From DASPJQ01 sp035299065 (lineage in GTDB: Bacteria > Bacteroidota > Bacteroidia > Flavobacteriales_D > UBA2798), in assembly GCA_035299065.1 (NCBI GenBank), contig DATGXI010000064.1, positions 1 to 60,442 of the forward strand: DNA of 60,442 nucleotides, in the 5' to 3' direction. The position numbers and the translations under genes were made by a program. Below are positions 8,430 through 18,267 of this stretch, in pieces (the first letter of the stretch is position 1; each line of letters begins with the position of its first letter). The notes beneath the pieces were generated by a model that made no database searches, had not been told where the DNA came from, and saw only the letters and a list, made by a program, of their open reading frames with translations.

Positions 8430-10541
8430 TTATTTTTCATCATCAAGGTAACGCGAAGGCTTCTTCGACAATCCCTTAAGATTAATATGTGTAGTTAAGT
8501 AATGCCCTGTTAAGTTTCCAAATGTACCAGGTTCTAACTTGTCAAAGTTAAAACGATATTGGATACCAATGTTCCTGTGTTTAAATCCGGCAAATGTATT
8601 TATAGCTCCTTTTGTTGAAACGCCCACACCGGCTGCAAACAGTTTGTAACGAACTACTGCGCCTCCTGTGGCAACAGGCTCCATATTGCGCATTTCAATG
8701 ATTACCTGCGGGCTCATACTAAGCTCACGGTATTTTTGAGAGATAAAATCAGTACCGGCTATCAACTGCACATTAGCCGTATGGGTTGCTGTGTTTGAGT
8801 TGAAATTATTTTCGCCCTGGTACTTGAATTTAGGTTGCGCAAGGCCGTTAAATGACAAACCTAAATAGTACTTTTTAGCATGGTATACAATGCCCGCGCT
8901 TACATTCACATGGCTTGCCGATTTGTATTTTAAATATTCAGCTTTACCGGTTAATTCAGAACCAAAATATGTTTTTGGTGTAAATGGTGGTATGCAATTC
9001 CAGGCAAGTGGTTGTGGTGTGAACAGGTATTGCTCAAAGCTCAATCCAATTGATGGACGTATGAAGTTGTAACGGTCAAGTTTAATGCTTTTTGCTGCCT
9101 GCAGACCTACACCGGTGTTACGGTAAAGATTGGTATTTGTAAAGTGACCGAATGCATTAAATGTTGTATTTGATTTGCGCAGGGTAGTGCTGTAACCTGC
9201 AATAATACTTTGCATAGATTCACCTGTACCACTTACGGTGCGGTAATTAGCCCCAACATATCCATCAGTTTGATAATGCTGCGTAATGAATGATGGTCCT
9301 GTCTCAAATTCGTTGTTTATACCTTGTAAAAGTATTACGTTTTTTAGGTTTGAGAAAAGAATCCCGTTTTCAACTTTAATGTCTTTTTTCTCTTTACTTA
9401 TAACAACATCGTCATCTTTTAACGGATCACCCGTGTTTTTTGCCAATAACAAATCAGGATTTACCTCGTGAGGGTGCTCTCCATAATTTGTGGTGGTGGT
9501 TAAACCATTTTTATTGTCAGTTGCCAGTGTAATTTCCTCAGTGGCGGCTGTATTTGACTCAACCATTTCGTTGCTGGAAACCTCAATTGGTTTAACATCA
9601 TTTATGGTTAAAGGAGTGCCTGAGTTGATTGAAACCACGTTGGTTGGCAAATTGGCTTGACCAATACCGCCATTGTTGTTCATCAAAGCAGGAAACGTAT
9701 TTTGTACCGCTGTGTTCTCAACAATGGTAGCCGATTCTATTTGTGTGCTTGTATTATTTGTAACCAGGTTAATGCTATTTGGGTTTTGGTTTGGCGCTAC
9801 ATACGGTGATTGTTGATAATTGGTTACAGCAGAACTTGAAGAAATGGTGTTTAAGTTACTGTATATCTGAATATTTATAGGTTTATTAACCTGACTGTTA
9901 GTAACCTTAGCATTGTTAATAACCGAGGCATTTGACTGGTTTATAGCCACATTATTCATAGTACCGGATGTACGGTTAACTATACTTGTATTATATGTAT
10001 TGGTCTTGTTTGATGCCGTGTGATTAAAGTTCAGGCTTGGGTTGGTATTGCCTGAATGGTTATTCATAACAACAGGGGAGGTGTTCCTGTTAGACTGTGA
10101 GTATACGTTTGTGTGACCAACAGCATTGCTCATGTTTGAATTGCGTGCGGTTGATGTATTTGTATAAGTGTTGTGCGAAACAACTGTATTTGCAGAAGTG
10201 CGGCTACCGTTACCACCTTTATCAGATGTGCCGGCAACGTTAGCAGAATTAGAAGAGGTTGTTGTAAGGTAAAGAGCCGAGAAACTTCCAAGAAACAGAA
10301 TAAGGAAAGAGATAAGGGCAAAACGTTTGCGGTCCGATTTGCTAACGTCTTTTATAAGGGCTGTAGTGTCAAATGCGGGAACCGACTCTTCAACAAAAGA
10401 ATCTTTCCATGCATTGGCATCTTCGTAATACTCCGGATTTTTTTTCAGGAACGACTCAAGTTGCCTTACTTCCGCAGGAGAAAGGGCTCCTTCGTAGTAA
10501 TTGAACAACCATTGGTCAATGTTTTTGTCGCTTATACTCAT
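8430..10541 (-). CDS. Anti-sigma factor fused to a PorP/SprF-like outer-membrane barrel (Dma-like)
   Basis: Three parts are visible in 703 aa. Residues 1-70 (IDQWLFNYYEGALSPAEVRQ) form a small helical domain like the cytoplasmic end of Bacteroidota anti-sigma factors. Residues 73-92 are one transmembrane helix. Residues 95-385 are an Asn/Thr/Ser-rich, probably disordered linker. Residues 410-703 alternate like beta strands and resemble a PorP/SprF-type barrel (GVGLQAAKSIKLDRYNFIRP, FAGFKHRNIGIQYRF). The start overlaps the ECF sigma stop by ATGA. The order fits dual membrane-spanning anti-sigma factors (Dma) described in Bacteroides thetaiotaomicron, which join both membranes and hold an ECF sigma. 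The barrel call is inference. Confidence 0.75.
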   Translation of the reverse strand: MSISDKNIDQWLFNYYEGALSPAEVRQLESFLKKNPEYYEDANAWKDSFVEESVPAFDTTALIKDVSKSDRKRFALISFLILFLGSFSALYLTTTSSNSANVAGTSDKGGNGSRTSANTVVSHNTYTNTSTARNSNMSNAVGHTNVYSQSNRNTSPVVMNNHSGNTNPSLNFNHTASNKTNTYNTSIVNRTSGTMNNVAINQSNASVINNAKVTNSQVNKPINIQIYSNLNTISSSSAVTNYQQSPYVAPNQNPNSINLVTNNTSTQIESATIVENTAVQNTFPALMNNNGGIGQANLPTNVVSINSGTPLTINDVKPIEVSSNEMVESNTAATEEITLATDNKNGLTTTTNYGEHPHEVNPDLLLAKNTGDPLKDDDVVISKEKKDIKVENGILFSNLKNVILLQGINNEFETGPSFITQHYQTDGYVGANYRTVSGTGESMQSIIAGYSTTLRKSNTTFNAFGHFTNTNLYRNTGVGLQAAKSIKLDRYNFIRPSIGLSFEQYLFTPQPLAWNCIPPFTPKTYFGSELTGKAEYLKYKSASHVNVSAGIVYHAKKYYLGLSFNGLAQPKFKYQGENNFNSNTATHTANVQLIAGTDFISQKYRELSMSPQVIIEMRNMEPVATGGAVVRYKLFAAGVGVSTKGAINTFAGFKHRNIGIQYRFNFDKLEPGTFGNLTGHYLTTHINLKGLSKKPSRYLDDEK

Positions 10542-11020
10542 GATAAAACGGTAAGGTCTTTAAGTTGATTTTTAATCTTGAGTCGTGCCCTGAAAAGGTA
10601 AACTTTCACCTGGCTTTCCGAAAGATTTAAAATCTTTCCGATTTCCAAATAATCATACCCTTCAAGATCACGCAGCAAAAGAACCGATTTTTGAATTGGT
10701 GGCAATGACTCAAGACATGAATTAATCAACTGTCTTGTTTCATATCCATCCGAATAACCATTCCTGGTGTCTGGCACATCTTCGTAAAAATCAATTCGCG
10801 CACGTTTTTTCAGGAAATTAACCAACCCATTGTGAGCAGTGGTAAATAACCATGATTTTGCACACTCAAATTCTACTTTTTCGAAATTTAGCCAAAGCTT
10901 CTCGAATGAATCCTGTACAATATCTTTACTATCATCCTGGTCCCCAAGGCATTTGTACACGTACCTGTACAGCCTGGCCGAGAATGCATTAACAGCGATA
11001 TTGTATTCTTCCTTTTTCAA
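10538..11020 (-). CDS. ECF-type RNA polymerase sigma-70 factor
   Basis: A 160-aa sigma factor with region 2 at about 10-75 (DDSKDIVQDSFEKLWLNF, core-binding and -10 recognition) and region 4 at about 100-155 (LPPIQKSVLLLRDLEGYDYL, then LNLSESQVKVYLFRARLKI, the helix-turn-helix). The only usable start is a TTG: an in-frame TAA lies just upstream and no ATG precedes region 2. It leads an operon whose second gene looks like its membrane-anchored inhibitor and whose third encodes PorP. Autoregulation is usual in the family; no promoter motif was defined here. Confidence 0.92.
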   Translation of the reverse strand: MKKEEYNIAVNAFSARLYRYVYKCLGDQDDSKDIVQDSFEKLWLNFEKVEFECAKSWLFTTAHNGLVNFLKKRARIDFYEDVPDTRNGYSDGYETRQLINSCLESLPPIQKSVLLLRDLEGYDYLEIGKILNLSESQVKVYLFRARLKIKNQLKDLTVLS

Positions 11021-11199
11021 ACGGTTTTTGCTTGCCTCTTAATCCTGTAACAAACTGGTTTAGCCAAAAGTTACAGGGACTAAAAATTAATTTAATAACC
11101 CGCGTTTTACAACCCATAAATATACGTAAAAAGGTGCCGGTGGTGACGCTAAACATCAAAAAAATAACATTTTAGCGCAAAAACTATCATTTTCGTGAC

Positions 11200-11207
11200 T
11201 ATATTTG
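11200..11207 (+). promoter_or_regulatory. Candidate -7 box of the acyl-CoA synthetase gene
   Basis: TATATTTG matches TAnnTTTG exactly and lies 18 bp before the ATG. No clear -33 TTG is seen at the expected distance, so this is tentative. Confidence 0.35.
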
Positions 11208-11225
11208 GGTAAACACCCTACAGCT

Positions 11226-12992
11226 ATGGATTTCAACCAGGTAAAACGTATTTTTGAACTTCCTGCCTTCCAGTTAAAGCATAATCCGCTAACTAACTGT
11301 TTAACAACTAAATATGATGGTCAGTGGGTGCCTATGTCAACTGCCGATTTTATAACCAACATTGAAAAAGCCAGCTATGGACTAATAAAAATGGGTGTAA
11401 AGCCGGGTGATAAAATTGCTACCATTACCACCACATGCCGTTACGAATGGAACGTAATGGACATGGCCATTTTACAGGTTGGTGCCATCAACGTGCCTTT
11501 GTATCCAACCATTACCTCGGCCGACTACCAATACATCATGACCGAAGCGGAGGTTACTTACGCCATTGTTTCCGATAAATTACTTGCCGAAAAAGTAGCT
11601 GCAGTTAAAGCAAATATTCCCACCCTTATTGATATTTATACATTCAATAAAGTTGCAGGGTATAAAAACTGGGACGAAATTTTAAATGCGGGCGATAGTA
11701 GTTTTAAGAGTGAACTTGAGACCCGAAAAGCAAACGTAAATGAGAACGATCTTGCCACAATAATTTACACAAGTGGAACAACAGGTGTTCCAAAGGGAGT
11801 AATGCTTTCGCATAAAAATATATTAAGCAATGCCATAGCGTGTACTGAACGCATTCCCTACGGCCCGGGATTTCGGGCATTGAGTTTTTTACCGGTTTGT
11901 CACATTTACGAACGCATGCTGCAATACCTGTACATGTTAACAGGCATCGCCATTTATTATGCCGAATCAATGGATACCATTGGCGATAATATTAAAGAAG
12001 TAAAACCGCACATTTTTACGGCTGTTCCGCGTTTACTGGAAAAAGTTTTTGATAAAATAATGGCTAAGGGCCACGAGCAAAAAGGCATTAAAAAAATCCT
12101 GTTTTTCTGGTCGGTTCGCGTAGCTGAAAAATACGATCCGCACAACGGTATTTTTTACAAAATTAAACTGGCCATTGCCCGTGCACTTGTGTTTAAAAAA
12201 TGGAAGGCCGGTTTGGGTGGAAATATTGAGGCTGTTGCATCGGGAAGTGCAGCATTGCAACCCCGTTTGGCGCGTATATTTTTAGGCGCAGGAATCAATG
12301 TTTGGGAAGGATATGGGCTTACCGAAACATCGCCCGTAATTGCGGTAAATTGCGCTAAAAACGATGGAATACGAATTGGAACTGTGGGCCGTTTAATTAG
12401 TGGGGTACAGGTCAAAATTGCTTCTGATGGAGAAATTTGCACCAAAGGCCCCAACCTCATGATGGGTTACTACAAAAAACCGGAACTAACCAAAGAAGTA
12501 ATTGATGCCGAAGGGTGGTTTCATACAGGTGACATTGGTGAATTTGTTGACAGTGATTTTTTAAAGATCACTGACCGGAAAAAGGAAATGTTTAAAACCT
12601 CGGGTGGAAAATACATAGCCCCACAGGTTATTGAAAATTTGTTAAAAGGTTCAGTCTATATCGAGCAGGTTGCCATAGTAGGTAACGGACAAAAATTTCC
12701 GGGTGCGTTGATTGTACCAAAATTTGCCCAGGCCCGTAAAATGGTAGAGGAAAAAGGCGTGAAAGACGCATCCAATGCCGACATTTGCAACGATCCTGAT
12801 TTTAAAGCCCTGATAAGGCAGGAAATTGATAATGTGAACAAAGGACTGGGTGACTGGGAAAAAGTTAAAAAGTTTGAACTGCTTGATGCTGAGTTCACCG
12901 TTGATGGTGGCGAGCTAACCCCAACCCTTAAGCTCAAGCGCAAGTTCATTGACCAGAAATACCAGAAATTAATTGACAAAATTTACGGATAG
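11226..12992 (+). CDS. Long-chain acyl-CoA synthetase (AMP-forming)
   Basis: An adenylate-forming ligase that activates fatty acids to acyl-CoA by way of an acyl-AMP. The AMP/P-loop motif YTSGTTGVPKGVMLSHKN is near residue 190. The adenine-binding YGLTETSP, the GWFHTGDIGEF motif with its ribose-binding Asp, and the hinge region KEMFKTSGGKYIAPQVIE follow in order. Length (588 aa) and the LARALV/GSAALQPRLARIF stretch fit the FadD15-like group of Gram-negative and actinobacterial enzymes. It is probably peripheral to the inner membrane. The ATG was preferred to an upstream in-frame TTG inside the -7 box. Together with the desaturase near 31 kb it points to use of exogenous or recycled fatty acids. 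Confidence 0.92.
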   Translation: MDFNQVKRIFELPAFQLKHNPLTNCLTTKYDGQWVPMSTADFITNIEKASYGLIKMGVKPGDKIATITTTCRYEWNVMDMAILQVGAINVPLYPTITSADYQYIMTEAEVTYAIVSDKLLAEKVAAVKANIPTLIDIYTFNKVAGYKNWDEILNAGDSSFKSELETRKANVNENDLATIIYTSGTTGVPKGVMLSHKNILSNAIACTERIPYGPGFRALSFLPVCHIYERMLQYLYMLTGIAIYYAESMDTIGDNIKEVKPHIFTAVPRLLEKVFDKIMAKGHEQKGIKKILFFWSVRVAEKYDPHNGIFYKIKLAIARALVFKKWKAGLGGNIEAVASGSAALQPRLARIFLGAGINVWEGYGLTETSPVIAVNCAKNDGIRIGTVGRLISGVQVKIASDGEICTKGPNLMMGYYKKPELTKEVIDAEGWFHTGDIGEFVDSDFLKITDRKKEMFKTSGGKYIAPQVIENLLKGSVYIEQVAIVGNGQKFPGALIVPKFAQARKMVEEKGVKDASNADICNDPDFKALIRQEIDNVNKGLGDWEKVKKFELLDAEFTVDGGELTPTLKLKRKFIDQKYQKLIDKIYG

Positions 12993-12996
12993 CCAA

Positions 12997-13024
12997 TTGG
13001 CACAGTTTTTATTGTATACCTTTG
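12997..13024 (+). promoter_or_regulatory. Promoter of the FKBP gene
   Basis: TTG, a 17-bp spacer, then TACCTTTG, an exact TAnnTTTG, 16 bp before the ATG. It is one of the better Bacteroidota-type promoters in the window and indicates that the FKBP and L,D-transpeptidase genes are transcribed separately from the synthetase. Confidence 0.55.
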
Positions 13025-13040
13025 AACTAATATTAAACTC

Positions 13041-13751
13041 ATGAACAAAATCATTATTTCGCTTCTTGCAATTGCATTCGTGTCGGTTGCGCAAGCACAA
13101 AACACCGTTAACATGACAAGTACTACCAATGCAAGCTCAGTGAATCTTAAAAACGCAAAAGATTCGGTTAGTTATTCCCTGGGAATTCTTATCGCTAAAA
13201 ATTTAAAGCAACAAGGATTTACAGACATTAATATTGAAGCCATGAAAGTGGCTATGGAAGAAGTGTTGAAAGGCGCTCCTACAGCTTGTACCGATGCGCA
13301 GGCGCAGGCCAATGTTCAGCAATTTGCACAAAAGGCCCAGGCTGAAAAAGCTGCAAAAAACGTTGCTGAAGGAAAAGCGTTTTTGGAAAAAAACAAAGCA
13401 AAAAAAGGTGTAAAAGTTACTCCAAGCGGTTTGCAGTATGAAGTATTGAAAGACGGTGGTGCGGGTGCAAAACCAGGTCCAAATTCACAGGTTACGGCAC
13501 ATTACCATGGTACATTGATTGATGGAACTGTTTTTGACAGTTCAGTACAACGCAACCAACCATTCAAAACAGGAGTGGGCCAGGTAATTAAGGCATGGCA
13601 GGAAGCCCTACAATTAATGACACCAGGTACCAAGTTGCGCATTGTTTGTCCTCCTGATATTGCTTATGGCGAACGTGGAGCTGGTCAAATGATTGGACCA
13701 AACTCTGTATTGGTTTTTGAAATGGAATTGATTTCAATTGACGTTCCTTAA
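13041..13751 (+). CDS. Exported FKBP-type peptidyl-prolyl cis-trans isomerase
   Basis: A periplasmic folding catalyst of 236 aa. It has a signal peptide (LLAIAFVSVAQAQ), an N-terminal helical dimerisation domain (about 40-120, DSVSYSLGILIAKNLKQQGF) and an FKBP domain (about 130-236). The FKBP active-site elements are present: VTAHYHGTLIDGTVFDSS, VIKAWQEALQLMTPG with the central Trp, and YGERGAGQMIGPNSVLVFE. The arrangement is that of Mip/FkpA-type isomerases. It is followed after 17 bp by an L,D-transpeptidase gene, suggesting co-transcription and a shared envelope role. Confidence 0.93.
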   Translation: MNKIIISLLAIAFVSVAQAQNTVNMTSTTNASSVNLKNAKDSVSYSLGILIAKNLKQQGFTDINIEAMKVAMEEVLKGAPTACTDAQAQANVQQFAQKAQAEKAAKNVAEGKAFLEKNKAKKGVKVTPSGLQYEVLKDGGAGAKPGPNSQVTAHYHGTLIDGTVFDSSVQRNQPFKTGVGQVIKAWQEALQLMTPGTKLRIVCPPDIAYGERGAGQMIGPNSVLVFEMELISIDVP

Positions 13752-13768
13752 TCTATTTTAAACAATTC

Positions 13769-15532
13769 ATGTCATCCAGGTTACTGCTCGGGTTATATAT
13801 TGGCCTGCTTTTATTTTCGTGCAATTCGGGCGAAAAAATGGCGTCTAAAAAAGACCTTAGCAAGGATGAACGCATAGCTATTGAAACAGAAGAACTGGGA
13901 GCTTTACTGGAAGCCGGCTTTGAGCAGGACTCAGTAAAGCTCTCCGGCTTTTGGATCACAACTGGAACCGAGTTGGGTAAATTCTATACCCAAAACAATG
14001 GTAAGCTATTTTGGTTTGAAGATGGTAAGCCAAAAGAACACACCAAATCATTTTTAAAGTTCCTTGGCAAGTCAGAATATTATGGACTTGACTCCAATTT
14101 CTATCATTACAACCAGGTTAAAAAAGGACTGGATTCATTAGGTAAAACGAAAAATTTTTACGCTGTAGCCAAATGCGAGGCTGTAAACGATGTGTTGCTT
14201 ACCAATGCATGGATGCTGGCCGCAGTTCATTTGAACAAAGGCTTGCTTGATCCTGAAAATTTACGCGTGATTTGGAAACGCGATTCCCTGGAAAATAAAA
14301 ATCTTGCCGGTGTATTGGCAAAGTCAAACGACACTTCAATTTTAACTAAATTACTGGCATACCAACCAAACTTTATTGAATACCGTATGCTGAAACTGGG
14401 AATGAAAAATTTCCTAGACAGCAATATACTTGACACCGTTTCATTTAAACTGGTTGATCCCAAAAAAGATTCAAGTGCATGCTGGAACGAAATCAATAAA
14501 GCACTTATTCACTGGAAATATATTACCATTGATACACTTCAACGTGACAGTATAGTAAAACTGGCTAAAAAATTTCAGGCCGACAATGGGTTGGACCCCG
14601 ATGCTATAATTGGTCCACTATCACGCAAGGCATTTGCCACATCAAATGTTCAGCGTTTTCATGCAGCAGCGTTGGCTTTTGAAAAATGGCGCTGGAAAAA
14701 ACCACGTGATGGTAAATTGGAATTTCACGTAAATATTCCAGCTTATGAATTGCATGCGTTGCGAAACGACAGCATCATACGCAGGCACCGGGTGGTAACA
14801 GGTGCACCTGATACTCGTTCACCTACATTTACAGCAAAAATTAAATACATAACCTTATTTCCATACTGGCATGTACCTCATAGCATAGCTTCAAAAGAAA
14901 TTTCGGTGTTTTTAAGGCGCGATAGTTCATACCTGCGTAAAGGCGGATATACATTGCTGAACCGCGAAAATGAGCCCATTGATTTAAGTACGGTAAAATG
15001 GAAATCGCTGAACGAAAATTATTTTCCTTATAAAGTGCGTCAAACCGGAGGTTATGGAAATAGCCTTGGCTTGGTGGTTTTTCAATTCCCGAATAAACAC
15101 GATGTGTATTTGCATGACACTCCTTCAAAACGTTTCTTCAATAAATCAGTAAGGTGCTTTAGTCACGGCTGTATTCGTTTGCAAAATCCGCTTGATATGG
15201 CAACATTTGTAATTAGCCAGGACAAGAAATGGAAAAAAGATGAGTTTAACAAAGACACATTAATGGCCTGGATTGGTAAGCACTATGAACAACGGTATAA
15301 CCTGAAAAAGTACATTCCAATTGAAATAGATTACATAACAGTAACAGCTGACTCGATAGGAAACATGACATTTCACCCGGACGTTTATGATAAAGATGTA
15401 GAGTTATTAAAAGTAATGAATCCATTGCTGCATTATAAGCCGAAGAAAAAACCGGAGAAGAAGAAGGAAGAAGCTGAAGAAAAAATAAAGGCTACTGCAT
15501 ATCTAAACAGCAGAAAAAAAATAGTTGTATAA
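13769..15532 (+). CDS. L,D-transpeptidase (YkuD family, YcbB-like) lipoprotein
   Basis: A cell-wall enzyme that forms 3-3 peptidoglycan cross-links or attaches proteins to peptidoglycan. A lipobox-like LLFSC (Cys18) follows a short hydrophobic start. A peptidoglycan-binding module (KKFQADNGLDPDAIIGPLSR, about 265-285) precedes the YkuD catalytic domain. The active site is SHGCIRLQNP with Cys468; HDTPSKRFF comes just before it. An extra scaffold domain (about 40-250) and the 587-aa length match the large YcbB/LdtD type. The C-terminus is a Lys/Glu-rich tail. The next 296 bp downstream hold no gene and no feature I can support beyond AT-rich sequence. Confidence 0.92.
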   Translation: MSSRLLLGLYIGLLLFSCNSGEKMASKKDLSKDERIAIETEELGALLEAGFEQDSVKLSGFWITTGTELGKFYTQNNGKLFWFEDGKPKEHTKSFLKFLGKSEYYGLDSNFYHYNQVKKGLDSLGKTKNFYAVAKCEAVNDVLLTNAWMLAAVHLNKGLLDPENLRVIWKRDSLENKNLAGVLAKSNDTSILTKLLAYQPNFIEYRMLKLGMKNFLDSNILDTVSFKLVDPKKDSSACWNEINKALIHWKYITIDTLQRDSIVKLAKKFQADNGLDPDAIIGPLSRKAFATSNVQRFHAAALAFEKWRWKKPRDGKLEFHVNIPAYELHALRNDSIIRRHRVVTGAPDTRSPTFTAKIKYITLFPYWHVPHSIASKEISVFLRRDSSYLRKGGYTLLNRENEPIDLSTVKWKSLNENYFPYKVRQTGGYGNSLGLVVFQFPNKHDVYLHDTPSKRFFNKSVRCFSHGCIRLQNPLDMATFVISQDKKWKKDEFNKDTLMAWIGKHYEQRYNLKKYIPIEIDYITVTADSIGNMTFHPDVYDKDVELLKVMNPLLHYKPKKKPEKKKEEAEEKIKATAYLNSRKKIVV

Positions 15533-15828
15533 TTTCGCAGTCAAAAAAAACCACAGGATCATTTTATTTCACATCCCGTTTTCTGTTTCGTTTAATTAAT
15601 TTTTCACCTGTTATTTTTTTATTGCCGATTGTTTGAATAATGTCGGCTACGTGTTCATAAAATACGTTAAAATCAATGTTATAGAAATGTTAATACGCGC
15701 CTGAGCAGTAGGCGAGTAAGCCTTTTACTGACGGTAATTTAACCAACCGTGTTTTAAACATAATACCTATTTTTCAAAACCCAATTTTTACCACCGCGTA
15801 TTAGTTCGCATATCTTTTAAAAACCTTT

Positions 15829-18267
15829 ATGGCCCACAAAAAAGAGATTACCTTAAGGCTCGAAGAGCTCTTAAAAAAATCATCTGTTTTTCAGCAAGAA
15901 TTAAAAAACCTGAGCGATTACATATTGTACTCAGGTGTACTTGATGAAAAAAACAATCAACCCGAACAGGATGTGATTTTGCCTGTGACCCAAAACAATT
16001 TAAAGCCAACACCGGTTATTGAACCTGTACAGGAAATTAAACCACCTGTAGAGGAAATCAAGCCAGTAATTGAGCAGGAAAAAATTATACCTGTTCAACC
16101 TGTTATAGAATCAATTCCTAAAAAGGAATTTGATTACATAGCAGAAAAGAAAAAGGAATCAGCGCCACCACCAAAAGTGGTATTATCGCCTGTTAAACCA
16201 AAGAAAAAAACGTTTTTTGAAAAGAATCCTGATCTTGAAAAATTTATTGGCGAACGACTCATTACATTTATTGGTATTGCCGTATTATTTACCGGGATTG
16301 CTTTTTTTGTAAAATATGCCATTGACAAGGACTGGATAAATGAAACAGGCCGCTCATGCATAGGCATTCTTTCTGGTGGTATATTGATTGCGATTGCTCA
16401 TCGCCTGCGCAAAAATTTCCGCACATTCAGTTCTGTGTTAATTGGGGGTGGTATTGCGGTAGAGTACTTTACCATTTCATACTCCCATCACGTTTACCAC
16501 ATGTTCCCGAGTTCACTGGTAGCACTTGCCGTGCTTGTTGCCATTACAGTGTTTACTGTTCTTTTATCGGTTTTGTATGACAGGCAGGAACTGGCTATAA
16601 TTGCGGTAATAGGTGGTTTTTTAACGCCCTTAATGGTAAGTGATGGATCGGGCACAGTAACCCAGCTTGGAGCGTATGTGTTAATGTTGAACCTGGGCAT
16701 GCTTGTGCTGGCCTATTACAAGCGCTGGATGCCGGTTAATTATATATCATACTTTTTTACCGTTGTTTTATTTGGGGGAGCATTGGTGCGTGAATTTGCC
16801 AATAACCCAAACCCGCCTTATGCAGCAGCGCTTGCTTATACAACGGCTTTCTACCTCGTGTTTTTCCTGATGAATATTGTAAATAACATAAAGCAAGGAT
16901 TAAAGTTCAGTGCGGGCGATATCATTGTATTGTTGTCAAATACCATGTTGTATTATGCAGCCGGTTATTATATTTTGAATCACCTTGGCGAAAAACCATA
17001 CCATGGGGTATTTACACTGGGTGTAGCGGTGTTTAATTTTGTTTTTGCTTTCTTGTTGTATAAACGTCAAAACATTGACCGTAACCTGGTTTATTTATTA
17101 ATAGGATTGGTAATATCCTTCATTAGCCTGGCCGGCCCTGTTCAGTTGGATGGAAATAACATAACCTTGTTTTGGGCTACTGAAACTGTATTGTTGCTGT
17201 GGTTATTCCAACGGTCAGGCATACAGTTACTGGCTTATGCATCCATTATCATTAACGGGCTTATGCTTGGCAGTCTTGTACTTGCCAATTGGGCACAAAG
17301 TAATTTTGGAACTTATTTCAACATGAGCGATGTGCTTGCGCCTGACCAACCGTTTATGTCAAATCGTTTTTTTATCACCAGTTTGTTTTCGGTACTTTCA
17401 CTCATGGCAACTCATTTTCTTTTAACGCGCCAACAGTCTGCCGAATTTGTAAATGGTATAAAAATGCATGCCTATAAGCGTTTTATTGGGTTAATGGTGT
17501 TAATCATTTCGTATTTCTCATTCTTTATGGAGTTCCTCACGCAAATGAACATGAACCATTATACCGATCCGCAAAAAATTGTGGCGCTTGCAACCTATAC
17601 GGCCTTGTTTACCGTTGTATTTATGACCATAATACGTTTCCGCAAATTTGAACACATGAAGGCTATTGCACTGGTAATGGGCATGGGCATGTTGGTTGGA
17701 TATGTATTGTATTTTAATACAGCAACTGTTTTTGTACGAAATTTTGCAGTTACTACAGGCGGTTCCATGGGTGTGTTTTTTATGCATTATGCGCTTTCAG
17801 TATTTATTATAGCCATTGCCGTTTATTTGTACATGGCCATTAAGCAATCAAAGCAGTATGGGAGTTTTATTGATGGTTACCTGTGGTGCCTTGCAATTTT
17901 AGGCGTGTTTATGATCAGTGCTGAAATTGATCATTTAATGGTTGTAAGCGGGTATACCAATTTAGACAGTATTGCTGTTATGCGAAGTTTAAGTGGTAAT
18001 ATTGCTTACCCAATTGCCTGGGGAATTTGTTCGTTTGTGATGATGGTTATTGGCATGCGAAAACAAATGCGCCAGTTACGCATCATTTCACTCAGTTTAT
18101 TTGCCATAAGCATATTGAAATTGATTTGGCTGGGTGTAAATGGCGGATCAGAGGCCGGTAAAATCATTGCCTTTATAAGCTCTGGTATTGTGCTTATGGT
18201 GGTGGCATTTATGTACCAGAAATTAAAGAAACTAATAACCGAAGACGAAAAACCAAACAATATATGA
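15829..18267 (+). CDS. DUF2339 multi-pass membrane protein
   Basis: A short coiled N-terminus (about 1-35) leads to a Pro/Glu/Lys-rich cytoplasmic linker (about 40-130) and then to roughly twenty membrane helices (about 145-800). The first helix block (FIGERLITFIGIAVLFTGIAFFVKYAID) and the following GRSCIGILSGGILIA and LIGGGIAVEYFT are the diagnostic DUF2339 signature. Function is not established for the family. It overlaps the next gene by four bases (ATGA), and a DUF2339/DUF3999 pair is recurrent in Gram-negative genomes, suggesting one envelope complex. Confidence 0.88.
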   Translation: MAHKKEITLRLEELLKKSSVFQQELKNLSDYILYSGVLDEKNNQPEQDVILPVTQNNLKPTPVIEPVQEIKPPVEEIKPVIEQEKIIPVQPVIESIPKKEFDYIAEKKKESAPPPKVVLSPVKPKKKTFFEKNPDLEKFIGERLITFIGIAVLFTGIAFFVKYAIDKDWINETGRSCIGILSGGILIAIAHRLRKNFRTFSSVLIGGGIAVEYFTISYSHHVYHMFPSSLVALAVLVAITVFTVLLSVLYDRQELAIIAVIGGFLTPLMVSDGSGTVTQLGAYVLMLNLGMLVLAYYKRWMPVNYISYFFTVVLFGGALVREFANNPNPPYAAALAYTTAFYLVFFLMNIVNNIKQGLKFSAGDIIVLLSNTMLYYAAGYYILNHLGEKPYHGVFTLGVAVFNFVFAFLLYKRQNIDRNLVYLLIGLVISFISLAGPVQLDGNNITLFWATETVLLLWLFQRSGIQLLAYASIIINGLMLGSLVLANWAQSNFGTYFNMSDVLAPDQPFMSNRFFITSLFSVLSLMATHFLLTRQQSAEFVNGIKMHAYKRFIGLMVLIISYFSFFMEFLTQMNMNHYTDPQKIVALATYTALFTVVFMTIIRFRKFEHMKAIALVMGMGMLVGYVLYFNTATVFVRNFAVTTGGSMGVFFMHYALSVFIIAIAVYLYMAIKQSKQYGSFIDGYLWCLAILGVFMISAEIDHLMVVSGYTNLDSIAVMRSLSGNIAYPIAWGICSFVMMVIGMRKQMRQLRIISLSLFAISILKLIWLGVNGGSEAGKIIAFISSGIVLMVVAFMYQKLKKLITEDEKPNNI

